Assembly (NCBI RefSeq): GCF_000006565.2
Contig: NC_031470.1
Span: 2,420,954 to 2,484,953 of the forward strand
Direction: 5' to 3'
Length of the DNA: 64,000 nucleotides
Source: Toxoplasma gondii ME49
Taxonomy: Eukaryota; Apicomplexa; Conoidasida; Eucoccidiorida; Sarcocystidae
Shown: one piece after another, positions 1 to 13,352 of the stretch
Position numbering within the stretch: the stretch's first letter is position 1
Layout: every line of letters begins with the position of its first letter
Notes under the pieces: generated by a model
What the model was told of the DNA's origin: nothing
The model's database searches: none
Seen by the model: only the letters and a program-made list of their open reading frames with translations
Program-made: the position numbers and the translations under genes

Positions 1-328
1 GTAAGGGAACAATCACCTGACTGCCTCCAACAGATTTCCTTCCGTGGGTGGCCAGCAGCACCCACATGTGGCTCCATACGACTTTGAGGAAATTGGTGCA
101 CGTTGGCGAAGTGATGGTTGGTATGCACTCCTGCACGTGCTGCACTGACGGTGCAGTAGGAGTGTGTCAGATACGTTTCTTTGGCTCGAGTCGCTCGGAG
201 TCCCCCCGGGAGCGGTCGCACGAGGCTGCAGATGCGGGAGGCACTGGTCATGGTCACCAGCGGAGACGCGACACGGTGGTTGCGGCTGACTCCGTGCTGT
301 CACGTCTGGATCGTATTCGTCTCGGCGC

Positions 329-343
329 ACAGGCGGTAGGCAA
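329..343 (+). repeat. Core motif of dispersed GGCGGTAGGCA family, site 1
   Basis: ACAGGCGGTAGGCAA is followed by GTGGTGACCAG-like sequence and then a purine-rich stretch. The same core recurs at 1906, 13888, 18623, 23318 and, altered, at 16961, 20293, 24881, 25212 and 26635. All sites are on the plus strand. Confidence 0.55.
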
Positions 344-1260
344 GGGCTAGATGCTGTGGCATTGCGGGTGACCAGTATTGTGGAGGAAGAATGGAGGGCT
401 CGATGTGTCGGGGTGTCGGCTGCGGTACGCGACAGGGACGGAGCCAAACATGGTTTGGAGTAATTATGATGGCGTAAATGATGCTGAGTCGGTGGCTGTG
501 AGGGGCACGTTTTGAATTGGTGTGTGTTTGATCTCGGTGGCTGAGAATATCTCGCTAGCCGATGTGGAGCCCCATCTGTCTTTTCATGCCAATGCCACAT
601 GGAGGTAACGGATCCCAAGGAGTGGAATCCATCGTTGGCTGAGGGATTCCCGGAAGCCGAGATGCTGCGTAAAGTGGTCGAAGTCTTGGTGGCACGTGAT
701 ATGGTAACCACCAGCGTGGCGACCCTCTTGAACACGCCCAACTTGTGGGACATCCGGCCTCGTTGTACCTCGCAGTGGCCAACTTTATTAACATGGACCG
801 TTGTGATCTGTTCCTTTCCTGTCTGTTTCCATTCCAGGAACAAGCAGTAGGAACTCGGTGACACGGAGACGGGCGCCAGTTAGTGTATACGTAGTAACTT
901 ATCAAACGAGCGACATGGAGATGAGGTAGTGTCTGATTCGGTCTTTTTGGGAGGGTTGTTGTAACGTTCTATAGAGTGCCGCTGCGTGTGTTGGCAGTAA
1001 TGAGACCTGAACACGTGATATGGACAACGGCCATAAGATGCGCATAGAACTTGGTGTGGGACACGGCCACGTCGTTTGTATTCGCGTCAAAATGACGGCG
1101 GGGTTGTGTTAGCTTCAGGGAGTACGCATCGGAGAGGATATCCATGTGGTACTAGTACATGACTGGGTTGTACGCAGTTGTTGTAACGGTTAAGCGGTAA
1201 GCGCCATCGGATAACGCGTAGGTCTCCGTGTCGGATAGTGAAAGTTGCAAACGACGCCGC

Positions 1261-4200
1261 GTTTGTCTTCTGCGGAGAACCTAATCCATAAGGAACACAT
1301 GGCGCAACACCATCGTCAACAGTGTTCCTGTGTTGGTTTATGGAATATTCCGGAAGAACGCTATTCCCACGGGGTACCGCATTGAAGGAGACAGGTGACG
1401 GTGGGTCAAACCAGAATCTCAGACGGCGGCTAGATTTTTTGTGTGAATATAGCCTGTGTACCGCAATTCGCGCCTTGAGTGTTTATCAGTGGATGACTGA
1501 TTTCCTGATTGTGGTGTCGTAGCCGTGTACGGATGGTAGTTGGATCTCTACTTTCACGAACCGTATAGAGGTGGCTACGCGCGGCTTTGTCATCGTTCTT
1601 CCGAGGTACATGCACACAGTAGTCTCGCCCGCATCATTTTAATGGACCATTTTGGGCCGGTGTTGGCACTAGCTATACATATCCTGGGAGTACTTCTCCA
1701 CGTCGCATAAGAGATGGTCTGCGAATGTACCAACATTATGGAGATTGAATAGTAGTCGAATTGTATCACTCAGTCGTCATATGGGATACTATCTCTAGGT
1801 GTTGATTCCACTGAACGTGCCACAGAGTGCCCGTCCTCAAGCAGTCGAGACTCGATTCGGTGGCCTCGCCTGACCCCCATGTGCCACGTGACGGCTTTTG
1901 CACAAAGGCGGTAGGCAGCGGAAATAGGACTTGACACTGGAGAGCAGTGTGGTCGTGGATTGGTGACGAGACTCGATATATGCGATAGGAAAGAGATATG
2001 GTGTGACCGTACGCAGTTGTGAGCCGGAAACACTTGTAGCGACGAGCGGGTGCTGCAGTCATGTGTTTGCGCGACAGGCCGTGTATCGGAGCTACAGTGA
2101 CGTGTGAACTAGCCATAATCGTGTGGCAGTTGACGGAAATGCGTTTCATGCGGAGTGCAACTGGGTTTGAATCCACTAGACTCGCGATGCAGTAGGACTG
2201 ACACGGCTCATGGGGCAACATGCCACAGTTGCGGGCCCACCGAAGTACCTTGCACAATCTCTCTGTCGTGCTGGACAGTTTTCTACTCTTGATTCATCTC
2301 CAGGAGGCAAAGGTGAGGGCGCGGTATTGTGGTGACCAGCGACCGCTAATGATTACCACCTCCGGTCAGAGGATGGATGTCCTGTGGGAACGCCAGTCTC
2401 TCGACTAGTCATTTATCACAATTGAGGAACTGTGTTGTCCTACCACTAAGTGTGCAAGTGCCGTGGAACTGAATGGTTTGAAGAGACGCTTCCCTAAATG
2501 AGTGGACAATGTGTAGACTGTGGCAGACAGCGTTCTTCCATATTTTTTTTCGTAGAGTGGCGTCACTTTTTTGCGGTCTCAGAAACTATTGATGGCCACG
2601 GCTATCGAAGATGCCATCATCAACAGTTCAGTGGGAACTGGCGGTGGACGTGGCAGCCGTGCACAGTTCATGTGTCGTTCCTACCTTGCGGCGAACCGGC
2701 CGATCCGTGGGATGCACCTTGGGAATACTGCGACATAGATAGCGAAATCGATTACTGGATGGTTCAACTCGTGTGGCTAGTATTTCATACTGTTTTGTGT
2801 CATAGGTTGTCGGGTGCTTCGTGCGTCGTCGCATCACCCCCCTCTTCCCGAGGTCTCGGATGACCGCGTCTCTGGCGCAGGACGGAGGCATCATAGGTGG
2901 TCCGTTTGGTCGGCAACCGTTTCAGATTGAGTTCGTCACCTGACAGTCTGGTTGTCGGTTATTTGCTTTCCCACGCTAGGAAACGAATGTAGGAATCTTA
3001 GCTCGTAGGGGTGATGTCAAATGCTGAATTTGGTAGGGTATGCACACTGTATATGTGTAGTCATTGGTAAACGCTGAACCTACGGAAAACCGGAGGTGTG
3101 ATGCTTTAAAACTGTAAATCAGCAGGTGGGGTGATTGTGATTGTGTGATTTCGAAAACAGTAGGGCCAAGGCCGCCAGTTTTGCTTCCGTTGCAGTGTCT
3201 GCGTCTACCTACAGAGGAAGAGGGTCACATCGCGAATGATTTGAGTAGAGGCAAATAAGCAGCGTAAGACAGCGTGTGCCACGGGGTTTTGTGAGCTTCG
3301 GAAGTCGTGAGCTGTAGTATGAGGCAGAGAGACAGTGGTGGCCAGAGAGCGTATGTTGTGCTTATGCTATGGCCATAGTTTATTCCGTCCCTGTGTTGTG
3401 GTACCATTGCACGCCGTACCCCAAGACAACTGGCGAACTGAGGAGGTGACAGTCGAGAAGGTGCGCAGAGCGGTTTGAGCCATACTCGGTCGGATGCGAC
3501 CCGTTTAATGACGTCGGCCCGTCGAGGGCCCGAGTTTTTACCTGTCGCCGTATGTGTGTTGGCGCCACCGGCATCAAGGGTGCGGCGTGGTTTTGGCCCC
3601 TGGTTGAAATAGGGTACACCCGCGTTACACCATCTCGTTTAGATTATTACCGTTGCTGCTGTTCAGACTCAGGCGGCGACAGTAGGGATGACGTGTTAGA
3701 CAGTCTTACTCTTGTGCGGACGAAAAAATCTGCGCCGGTATCTCTGCTGGCTCCGCTGCGTAACGGCCACTGTTTCTTGCCGCAGAGATCGTGCGGTGAA
3801 ACATTCGATCAGTTGTAAACTGTCGACTAGCAGTGTTGGCGTCGAGTCCTGTGTGAACTTGTGAAGAAGTGGTAGGTGCAGCCAAGGGTCCCTTTCTTGG
3901 TCAAGAGGCTGTGTAGCCTGATGGGGTCACGCTTGTCGAAGGGGATCCTGCAGACGCTCTAGGGAGGAACATAACTGCAGGCGATGGCAGGACGCATTTA
4001 GTCGCATGCTTGTTTATAGGGTGACATTGCGTTTGCTCGGATGTGCGCATGCCATAAATCTACGCGACACGCAATTGATTCAGTTGGTTCCAGTTGTGTA
4101 TATTGGCGTGAATCGGTTTTAGAGGTGTTTAACGGACGCTCGATAGACTGTGTGAATACGAGGGACTTCCTGACGCTCTTCAGGTACATTGATTGTGCGC

Positions 4201-5284
4201 CGATTCACCAGCAAACAAAGTTGGGCGTTGAGGACAACCACCAGTGCTACACGTTCAGGTGTTAAAACTTTCCTTGCTGCACCTTGCTTCCCACAAAAAA
4301 ACCTTCTCTCGTCTTTCGATTATTCAAGATGATGCCAATGCAGGGACGCAACTGAATGATTCGCCTTCCGGATATTTCTCGTTAGCTCTCATTCCTCTAC
4401 GTTCTCGCCAGATGCATGATTTTTGTTCCATCATACAACTATTGCAGGGCGTGTCTGGGACGTTTGGCTATTGTTGGGCACGTCCTACGCCTGCAAAGAT
4501 AATTAGAATGAGTGGCCGGAATCAGAAAACTCTGGTGGAATATTCATGTTGGCTCAGGTCATCTCTCATCTACCTTCAGCAAATAGCCGTGACCTTCCCA
4601 AAGCTTTTTCATTTCTAGCCCTCTCCTCTAGAGATGCCAGTCGCGTGCGCCATCTGGGGATGGTTCAGGATGAAGCCAGCGAGGGAGGGAAAGACCAACG
4701 GCCGCTAGGTATCTGTACTGGTGCACGTGAAGCGAAACGGTGCTGGATCAGGTGCATCTTGGAAGAAGGTTGTTCTGGTGTAATGCAGAGAAAAGATGAG
4801 GAGACTTCGCATCCCTGACCCAAATCGATACATTTACTGCGGGGAGACCTATGCCGCGGCCGGTGGGTTTTTGCTATCCAACAGACAAGGGTGTGGTGCT
4901 CGAAAAAAAAGCTGGGCAACCTGATATAGACGAAAAAGAGTGACTCTATCATGAAGGCCTGACAGCAGGCACCAGCGGAACTGGGATGCGTGGGTGGAAG
5001 TTCTGTAGTGCGGCTGACCAGTCAGCCCATTCTGTGTACGTGGGATGTATCTTTGATAGCGCAGCCGTGTGCAGAGGCGGCATGGTGGTACAGGGAGAAA
5101 AGGGTATGGCACCGTTGTAGTGTAGTGTGTCGCTTGATAAGAATTGTTTTGTCCTTTCCGGGAATGGAGTATCAGAGACACTGCGGCGGATATCATTGGG
5201 TTGCTGCGTTAGAGAAAACTGCTGCTTCTTGTTTGAGAGGTTTTAAGTTTCTCCACGCTGCGCCGGTATAGTGCTAGACGTCGC
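1261..5284. mobile_element. About 4-kb segment present in copy A only; possible insertion
   Basis: The copy A/B alignment breaks at 1260 and resumes at about 5277. Left of the break copy A reads GACGCCGC (1253-1260); at the right end it reads GACGTCGC (5277-5284); copy B has a single GACGGCGC (27598-27605). That is what an insertion with an 8-bp target-site duplication leaves behind, or what a deletion in B between short direct repeats leaves. The two ends show only a weak, gapped inverted similarity by eye (around TGCGGAGAACC at the left and its complement near the right end). No transposase or reverse transcriptase frame is recognisable; the longest frames inside are about 160 codons. It contains one copy of the dispersed GGCGGTAGGCAG element at 1906. 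Confidence 0.45.
1906..1918 (+). repeat. Core motif of dispersed GGCGGTAGGCA family, site 2
   Basis: AGGCGGTAGGCAG is followed within 60 bases by CAGTGTGGTCGTGG-like sequence. This copy lies inside the 4-kb segment unique to copy A, so it is not simply inherited through the A/B duplication. Confidence 0.5.
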
Positions 5285-8200
5285 TTAAAGAACTGAGACT
5301 GGGACTCTCATACGGGGGCATGGGTTATCGGTTCCTCATTGGTTGGCCGATTTCGTGATTACGCTCTTCAGGAAGATGTAGGGATGACCGGATGAGACAA
5401 GCGCCACACACAACGTCTGTCGCTGTAAAATGGGACAGGATATGCCGTGGTTATCTGCTATGGATATATATCTGATTGCGCCGGTGCACCTGGATCAATC
5501 GTCGAATAGAAGCAAACATTCTTTCAATAAAACGAAATCTTGAGAGCCAGAAGCGGACGCCTATCCTAATTGAAGATACAAGTCTGTGTTAACGACCAGA
5601 AGGGCGGTGCGATGAAAACCGTATCACAATGCTGATGGGAATGGTAGAGTGACAGCCGCATGTGATTATATGCTGTGGTTGCCCTCACAATGGAGCCGAC
5701 ATTACCCTCGGGACCCGTACCAGTTGATTCCTCATACGCCACCGCAGGTTGCGTCCACCACTGCTGAGGGATCTGTTTCGAGCAAGTAGGGAACTACGTA
5801 TGGGTCCCTCTCGCTTATGGGCAGGTACTACCATTTGCCCTTGCGGCTGACACGCTGATGGAATGTCTGCGGAGAACGGGAGCTAACTACTGAAAAAATG
5901 TGCGCATCAATGAAGGGATAAGTACAACGCAGCGCACCTTGTATCTTCGACATAATTGTGACTGGTGCGCGACGCTCACGTGTTGACGGCAGTCGAGACC
6001 GTGCTCTGTCATATGTCCGTTCAGGCGATTTTGTCGGTGCACGTTTGTGCTTTATGCTGGTCCCCATTTGGAATCCTTAGGCAACGTATGTAGGTGGCAT
6101 CCATGAGTTTCATCCACGTGTGCCATCGGCTCTCAGTTTGCAGTAGAGAATACCAGCGATGTGAATGTACCCGCTAACAAACAAGGCACGTGCATCAAAT
6201 GTACCGGCACGATGACTATGAATGGAATCAGCGGGTTTGATTCCGTCGGGTTGGCTGCGGCAGTCTGAAACTCTTTGCAATAATGCACCGGCCATACCGT
6301 TCCCCAGCGCAGCGAAGCTATACTGTGTCGGTAACTTGTGGCGAACGTGGCCGAACGGACACTCCCGTCTTCCACTACATGTAACCGCCCAAAAAAGGAC
6401 TATATTTACAAGTACATGCAAATCGAAACTGGATCTCATCCTTGATGTGTGAAACCGACGGGCTGCCGATTCTGACCGAGGATAGTCCATTTCATTTCTA
6501 GACTATCAGGGAGGTCGCGTGCTTGACGGTTGTCAGGGCAAAGTTGAAGGCGCTGCCCAGACTGTAAAATTTGAAATCCGGTTGACATGTGTGTGTCCGT
6601 GAGGAGAGGCGCGTTCCGTGACAATTACCATAGGCGATCAGGGGACTCCACCTGAAGCTGGAAAGGTTTCACTATGGCGGAACTCTTGCAAGGTTTTGTT
6701 GTGTGTTTTTATCAGGATTGGCATGTTGGCAGACGATTGAAGCAACGGCAGGAGAACAGCAATCTTACAACTTGTAACTGAGAGCTCGGAAAGAGGCGAC
6801 AGCCAGACGGACAGAGAGGCTGAACCGGTAGGTGAAGCAGCGGTTGAGACCGAGCGACCGTTGATGTCTGCCCGGATGGATTGCCGGGGGCTTGTCTTTG
6901 CCGCTGACGTTCTAGGTCGGTGTTGGGCGGAAAGTTGCAGTAGCATGACGTGAAATGATCATCCAGAAGCACGTGATCCTTTTCTTCGTCAGCATGACAT
7001 TTACACACGTCTGTCTAAACAGGAGAAGAAAATGAAGAAAGCCTCTTTGTGTGTGCACCGGTGTTGAACATTTTTCGTATATATTTGCTGTTCATGGTAA
7101 ATCTCTCCTCAGTTTCTGTCATCCGATGGTGAAATAAGGACAAAACCTCGCGACACAGGGATGGATCGTTTTACTTGATGGTTCTTGGACGAGCAGTACC
7201 CACATGACGACTCCCACGTTTACCTCTGTCGTCGACGCAGTGCGGATAAATGTGCTGTAGTCTGCCTAGAAACGAAGGAACGTTTATTAGAAAGTGGATG
7301 GCAGTGAAAAGGAAGTCTTGAGTCTGTAGTGGCGTGCTGTACGAATCATTCATTGCATCGAATTTCCACAACTGTGTCCAGCCTATGAGGGCCACTTCGC
7401 TGACTGCCTCTACTTGCACACACCTCAGTTCAGCTTCAGTTTTCAGTAAATGCATCAAATTGCGAACCTCTCTAGTCACACATGTAGACACCTCAATACC
7501 GTTTTTGGCTGAGAAGAAGCATGAACGCGCTTACTCTAGGTAGGTGACCTACTTTCTGTCAAGTGTCACTGGTCGATCGATGCTCGCGAATAGATGCAAA
7601 AGCTCGTCATGAAACACTCCGTCAGTGTAATTTTCGCACGCGGCTGCTGTCACGTGGATGGGCCGAATGCTTTTAATCCTCTCCACAGCCCATCAGAAAC
7701 CGAAATACCCCTGAACACCATGCCTAAAATATGTAACCAACGAGAAAAGATTATGCGATAGGAAGGAGGCGCAGATGGTTATCAAGTACCAAGTGCGTTG
7801 CGACTTGTAGGGCACTTGTGTGGGTGTTTATAGTTCTAGGTTGTTTGCGGCGAGGAGCGTTCAAATAGGCCGAAACAATATCACCGTTCCACGTCACAAG
7901 GTGCTCTGAGACGCGTACAGTATAGAAGCTCCTGTATTCTGTGAGAAAGCGTTGTTGCGAAGCACATATGGAATAAATCGGAACAGAGGGGACGGCGATG
8001 AATTCGATCCCCATGCCATGTGGCAGGCTACGCCACGAGACTGCGTGTAGCACTTTCTCACCCGAAAGAATTACGGGTGTAAGAATTCTATCGTAAGCCG
8101 TGGTTGCGTTGAAATCAGCAGGCTACCAGCAAAGAAGAGTAAGCGCCGCGTGAATCCAAGTGATGGTTTCAAGTACGTAGCTTAGCCAGTGCGTTTATTG

Positions 8201-8805
8201 CAGTGTCAGGACGGTTATAGGACAGCGGTGCTTTGACTGAGGAACAGACACGAGCTGCGAGCTCTGGGGTGTATAATTTCCGTAAATGTTTTGTTCAAGA
8301 ATGCCTCAATACGCTACCTGTGCATGTACCGTGCAGCGAATCGGTGAATCTGTCATTCTATTTTCCTTCGAACACGAGCGCGGCAATGGGCTTCAGTACG
8401 TCGCCACTGTACAACGGATTTTCGCTATGCTTCAGTGAGACCGTCAGTCGAGTTTTCTGCGATTAATATAAGCAGGTCTCCTCCGTTGAACAGTAGCTGC
8501 CGATCGCGCGTTTCATGATTATCTTCACAGGCACAAGGTGATCCCTTTGTACATCCTGTACGCTCTACCGAGCAGTGTTTCGTTGTTGCACGACACGAAT
8601 CTGCCGAATGATTTCGACCGTGCGAGCACACAGAAATAATCGGACTCGCACAGGAGCCACACATTGTCGACACCCGCCACCGAGTATCAGAAGCTGTTTA
8701 GGGTTGAAGGATTTAGAGTTCGAATGAACGGTGCTCCGTACAACGAGATGGATAAACCTGCTAAGGAAAAACGATAAAAGGAAATCGCTCTGCATTATAT
8801 GGTGT

Positions 8806-8895
8806 TTTAGGGTCTAGTTTAGCTTGTTTTGTTCATTTTAGTGTTTAGTTTAGGGTTTTGGGGGTAGTCTATGGATCGTGTTTAGGGTTTCGTGT
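8806..8895 (+). repeat. Degenerate interstitial telomere repeat (TTTAGGG type), copy A
   Basis: This stretch contains TTTAGGG several times plus near-matches (TTTAGTG, TTTAGTT, TTTTAGGG) interrupted by unrelated bases. TTTAGGG is the telomere unit of Toxoplasma and other coccidia as well as of plants. The block is decayed and lies inside the duplicated segment, so it is a relic rather than a functional chromosome end. Confidence 0.7.
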
Positions 8896-10156
8896 CGCGG
8901 GGTCCCCACAGTCAGGCGCGGGCACCGGAGACGCTCTTCAAGAGGTTCCGGACGGTCCGGGTATCGCCTATTATGCGGCTTATGTTTGACAGCATGAATA
9001 GCGTGTATGCATGCCAACTGCCTTTAGGAAGGGTGGCAGTATGTCTTGTGCTGGATTTTTTGTTTTCGTATAATACAGGAAAAACGCGCATGAGTTGTGA
9101 CAGGAAAATGCTAAGGGCGTTCGCTTGTTTGCATGTCCAGGGGCGGTTCTGGAAGTTCCAGTATGAAATTCTGACTTACTCTGAGAGGCAGTGTGGGTGG
9201 CAACTGTAACCCGTTTGTGCGTTTTCAGCGCACTGGGAAGGTGAGTCATGTCAATTGTAATTTCGTGGTTTGGGAACGGTGCGGTTTTGCAAATCATTTT
9301 GGTCTGTACGTTGTCGGTGTTGACGATGTTTGAGTCGGATGATACGTGCAACAGGGATTATGAAGCGACCACCAGGATGCATGGAACAGATAAACGCCGT
9401 GTCGACAAGGGTTTGCATCGATTCTAGAGCCGTATGGCACTGTGGTAGGTTAAGGGACGTACGTGGGGCCTTCATGACTCCCCTTGTGTTACACACTTAC
9501 TGCATTGACATCCGGTCTCCGGCTGTAGACGCAAGTGGTGTTTTAAAGACAGATGCATCACCTCGTTTGTTTTCTACTACGAATTGCCCACCTGTCTGTT
9601 TGTCCTGATGCCGGAGTGCCTCGACGTGTCGTGTTCATTTTTTCTGGCATTTCCCGTGTCCTGATCGTGTGAGCAGAGAGGCTGGATGGATTGTGCAGTC
9701 AACAGAAGATACCATCTGTGGTGGAGCAAATGCAGCTACCCAATTGTAGCTTCAGAGGTACGCATAAAACACGTTGGCGAATTTACGTAGTGGGGCGGAG
9801 CTCAATTATGGCATACATGGTGTGCAGCGGAAAAACGCCTGTCTCTTGTTATTGGTTTAGCCATAAAAAAGCGAGGAAAATACATGTGCCATAGTTATGC
9901 ATGTTTTCTTTGCAGTGAGAGGAATGCTGCGCGAAGAGCAGACAAACCATATTCGATGAGGATTACTGCGTGAATCATCAATGCACTATCGACGTCTAAG
10001 GGACTTCTAAGCTCTATCTCTTGCAAGTGTCGACTGAACATACTTTAGAGGCAAGAATCGTTCTGCGGGCTCCTCGGGACGGAACTCTTCTATGTCTCAC
10101 AACGTTTGCTCACATTGAAAGACGGGATGTGAGACATTGAGGTTGCAAGGGGTCGA

Positions 10157-10462
10157 GTGCCGTTGGACCTAAAACGGCTAACGGCGCGGACAGTTGTGCA
10201 GATGACGTATTTTTCCATGGACACGCTTCGATTTCAGAAAGCTTCGTTCTTTGTAACCCGGTCAGACGTTCCGAAAAGGACTGCTCTGCAGTCAGTCATT
10301 CGCGCAGTAAGCCAGGAGGGAAATCATTTCCAATTAATGATATTGTGTTGCCTTGATGGCAGCACATCCCCCAACGTAGTTCCGATCAGGAATGGAAGCC
10401 TCCTTGCCTTGCGCGGACGGAACAACCCAGAGGATTATCGTCATTCACGCATGTTCCATTAA
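10157..10462 (+). other. ORF open in both duplicate copies (A side); coding status unknown
   Basis: A 101-codon plus-strand frame here corresponds to 32307-32594 in copy B. Both read SMD.LR.Q at the start, SDV, QSV.RAVS and HFQ in the middle, and end at the same stop after YRH...M.H. Roughly half of the residues match, about what nucleotide divergence alone would give, so purifying selection is not shown. It may be a remnant of a gene or of a mobile-element protein. No family is recognised and no start codon context supports translation. Confidence 0.2.
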
Positions 10463-11228
10463 GAGAGCATTTAACCTTATCCAATGTAAGCGTTCGAACG
10501 TCATGCTGCTCAACCGTCAAATATACTAGATTATTTGCCACCATCCACGGATGTACAGCGCGGGATTACGGTAGCTCTAGTGCCCGTCGAGTTTACAAAG
10601 AAGGCTTGATTCTGATTATCACTGAAATGAAACAAAGTCGCTTAGCGTCGAACGATGAAGCTATCCAATCATCAGATTTAGAGAGAATTCCATTTGTTGT
10701 GAGTGCAGTATTAATGTACAGTTTCAGCGCAGTGACGTCCTGACGCCGGAAATTCTGCATTGAGCAGTAACCATTTAATCAAGTTATGTGAAAACGGCGA
10801 TTGTGGACATGTAAGGATTGAGGCCCGCTGTGAAGCGTAGTCTGAGTATAACTGGCACCCTTTGTTAAGACACAGAGCTCTACTACTCCATGAAGCAGAA
10901 GTGGCTCCAATGGATTGCGGTACACAAGGGACCTGTCTTTTTTCTGGTGTCCAAATGACTACGTTGCCACATAATTACGCCGTATTGCAAACCAGTTCAG
11001 GTTGCTGGCCCCTTTGTCCGTCAGCTGCTTTTATGATGTGGCTCTAATTTGCCTTTCCTTGTTGTTGGCCGGAACACGGCACATGTCTTCTACGCGAATA
11101 CGTGATCACACGGATAAGAGACCGTGGGGCCTCAGCCTCGTTCGCCGGGGACGGCAGCCGCTCGACGTGCTGCCACGTCACTTAGCTGCTCCGCGGACGC
11201 CTCAAACTCCGCACGCATTCTATTGAAC

Positions 11229-13070
11229 AGGAGGAGTAGCATGCACACTGGATGGATCAATTCGTCTATAGCTGCTTGCCCCCCTGGCGTGGTAGTATCG
11301 AAGCTAAAGCTGAACGTGGGAGCGTCGTCGCAATCTCTCAGCCGGTTGCTCGCAGTGAAATGTGGAAGCACTCTTCACAGATCATCTGTCTGTTTCTCTT
11401 GGCATCTTAGACCCGCTGACTGGGGTCTCGACACTTTTCATCGATGCATGCACGGCGACTGTCCACTGGTGCTTGCAAAGAGTTCACATGATATGCCATT
11501 ACAACGACTGTCGTTCTGTATGAGTAGGGAGCCCTATGCATGTGCGTGGATAACCGATCGCGGCGACTCGTCCACCACGCACAAAAAAAATACAGACACA
11601 ACATGAGCGCCGTGCCGTCGTGGCGACTGACGCCAATTTGACGAGTGCCAGGCGAGGACCATGTCGGCTTGACGCATGGGATTCCGATGGGGTTGTCGGA
11701 CTCTGAGGTGCGCCCCATTACGAAGGAGCAGCAGTCGTCGGTCACAACTCGAGACGCGCGTCAGCAGCGTCCGGCTGTCTCGACTCGACCGTGTGCATGC
11801 CTTTCCGAGTCTCGCATAGGCTGTAGGGAACGAGGGGTGGACGTGACCTGGATGTGGCAGCTGTGCTGAAGGATTAGTCATGCGGTGGAGGGTGCCGGGG
11901 CGCCACCCACGTGTGCGACGGCGGGGGAACCAGATGTACCACGGAATCACGGATAGATGCAGCCGCGGCGATAGTGCTGGAATCGTGTCTGTGGAGAACA
12001 CGTGAGTAGTAGTCGATGGTCGGCGTGGTTGCGATTGACAGCATTCCCTCGGTGACCGGAGACTCTGACCATCGAAACTCACTAGCGGAAGCGTTCGGCA
12101 CAAAAACTGGAACACACCAATCTGTTGTCAGCAAGGCACTGGAGCGATATGCGTCGATCCTGCTTTCCACCGCACGGCGAGGCATTGATGGAGGGCCGAG
12201 ACAGCCGCTTCTGACGACCGAGGTACTGACTGATTGATGTGGTGAGCCTCCGAATGCTGATCGTTTGCCATTTGTGTGTTCCGTCATATCCAGTGACCGA
12301 GAATGAACTGCGGAGAACAGAAGCGGAGAGGTTGGCTGCTTTGACGTGTAGAAGCCGTGAGGTTGCGGAGAGGTCGCGGCACTGTGTGGCTGCAAACGAA
12401 CATGGATTGATTGGGAATATGACATACGTGATTGGTCTGGGCGTTTGAGGCAGTCCGTCGGTTCTGGCCTGCCTGCCTGCACCCTGATGTGCAGTCGGAG
12501 GTGTCAAGAGCTGTTCTGAACGGATGAGTTGTGTCCGCTTCCAGGAAAGGAATGTAGGGCACCGCGGCGTGAAGGCGATTGGCGATTGATGTCGCCACTG
12601 GCTCTGGGGTTTGAGCGGTCGCACAAGCGAGGGGGGGTCGGCGTGACAGTGGGTCGATGGTGACAAACCGGTCAGGGCACTGTTGCAGTGCGTGAAGGTA
12701 TAGTATGTTTTTAATTGTTGGCGGAGGCGTGCCTCTGAAGGAGGCTGTGCGTCATAGACAGCGATCAGGTACAGCGCGGCACCATTTGCTGACGCATATC
12801 AGTGCTGGAGCCGTTGGCTTAGCGCCGCAACGTTTCAGGATGATATTGTACACTTGGAGAACGATATCAGACGGAAAAAATGGCAGACGGTTTCCGAGAC
12901 ACTTTGGCTGGCGGTTGGCTTAACCGCAGGTATCGGTCGCGCACTTTGCATGGCCCAGTCGATGAAATCATAGGACAAGTTGCGGCAGTGCGTTGGGCGC
13001 ACACCGCCGCCTCTGCTGTTTGCGTGGAATGCTCATTGCATTCAGAAAATGCAAAAGGCGACCATCGTCG
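11229..13070. other. Non-duplicated stretch right of copy A; no confident gene
   Basis: The minus strand shows three overlapping frames of about 193-202 codons in different phases between 11534 and 12666. Three long frames on one strand over the same bases indicate a low stop density from C-rich minus-strand composition rather than genes. No splice-linked model, repeat or RNA gene was recognised. Confidence 0.4.
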
Positions 13071-13352
13071 GCGAACAAATACAATGTGAGTCTCAACTGG
13101 GCTATTCATATGAGATAAGCTCTTTTCAGGGTATACCCTTTCACAGTTGTGGCTTGTCTGCTCGTGGTAGTAGCACTGACTAGCCAGCTGGTGTGTCGCA
13201 GATTTGTTTAGCGAACAAATACAATGTGAGGCTCAACTGGGTTATTCATATGAGCTAAGCTCTTTTCAGGGTATACCCTTTCACAGTTGTGGCTTCTCTG
13301 ACTCGTGGCAGTAGCACTGACTGGCCAGATGGTTTATCGCAGCTTTGTTTAG
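13071..13352 (+). repeat. 140-bp tandem duplication, two copies
   Basis: GCGAACAAATACAATGTGAG begins at 13071 and again at 13211, and the following approximately 135 bases match with few changes, through the shared CTTTTCAGGGTATACCC and TAGCACTGACT. The second copy fades after about 13350. The low divergence compared with the surroundings indicates a recent local event. Confidence 0.85.

Larger units (their letters stand above)
1..11228 (+). repeat. Segmental duplication, copy A
   Basis: This segment matches 26262-33195 in the same orientation and order. Anchors include the start (CTGCCTCCAACAG at about 21 and 26290), ACGGGGGCA at about 5313 and 27631, GGAAGGAGGC at about 7761 and 29851, CCATGGACA near 10217 and 32351, and CGCACGCATTC near 11210 and 33175. 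Similarity stops just after 11225 and 33190. By eye the copies differ at roughly a quarter of positions with many small indels, so the duplication is old. Copy A begins at or before base 1, so its left boundary is not visible. It holds about 4.0 kb at 1261-5276 that copy B lacks, and also has extra sequence around 10.47-10.66 kb. I see no confident protein-coding gene in it. Confidence 0.85.

Noticed and set aside
13..864. 283-codon minus-strand frame, the longest in the window
   Set aside because: It starts with GTG, is Ser/Thr/Pro/His-rich in the way C-rich non-coding strand is, and the matching part of copy B (26.3-27.2 kb) has no comparable frame.
2160..2185. GGTTTGAATCC as a tRNA B-box
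   Set aside because: No matching A-box, acceptor stem or T-stem pairing around it.
11534..12666. Three minus-strand frames of 193-202 codons
   Set aside because: They overlap each other in different phases, which reflects low stop density on that strand rather than three genes.
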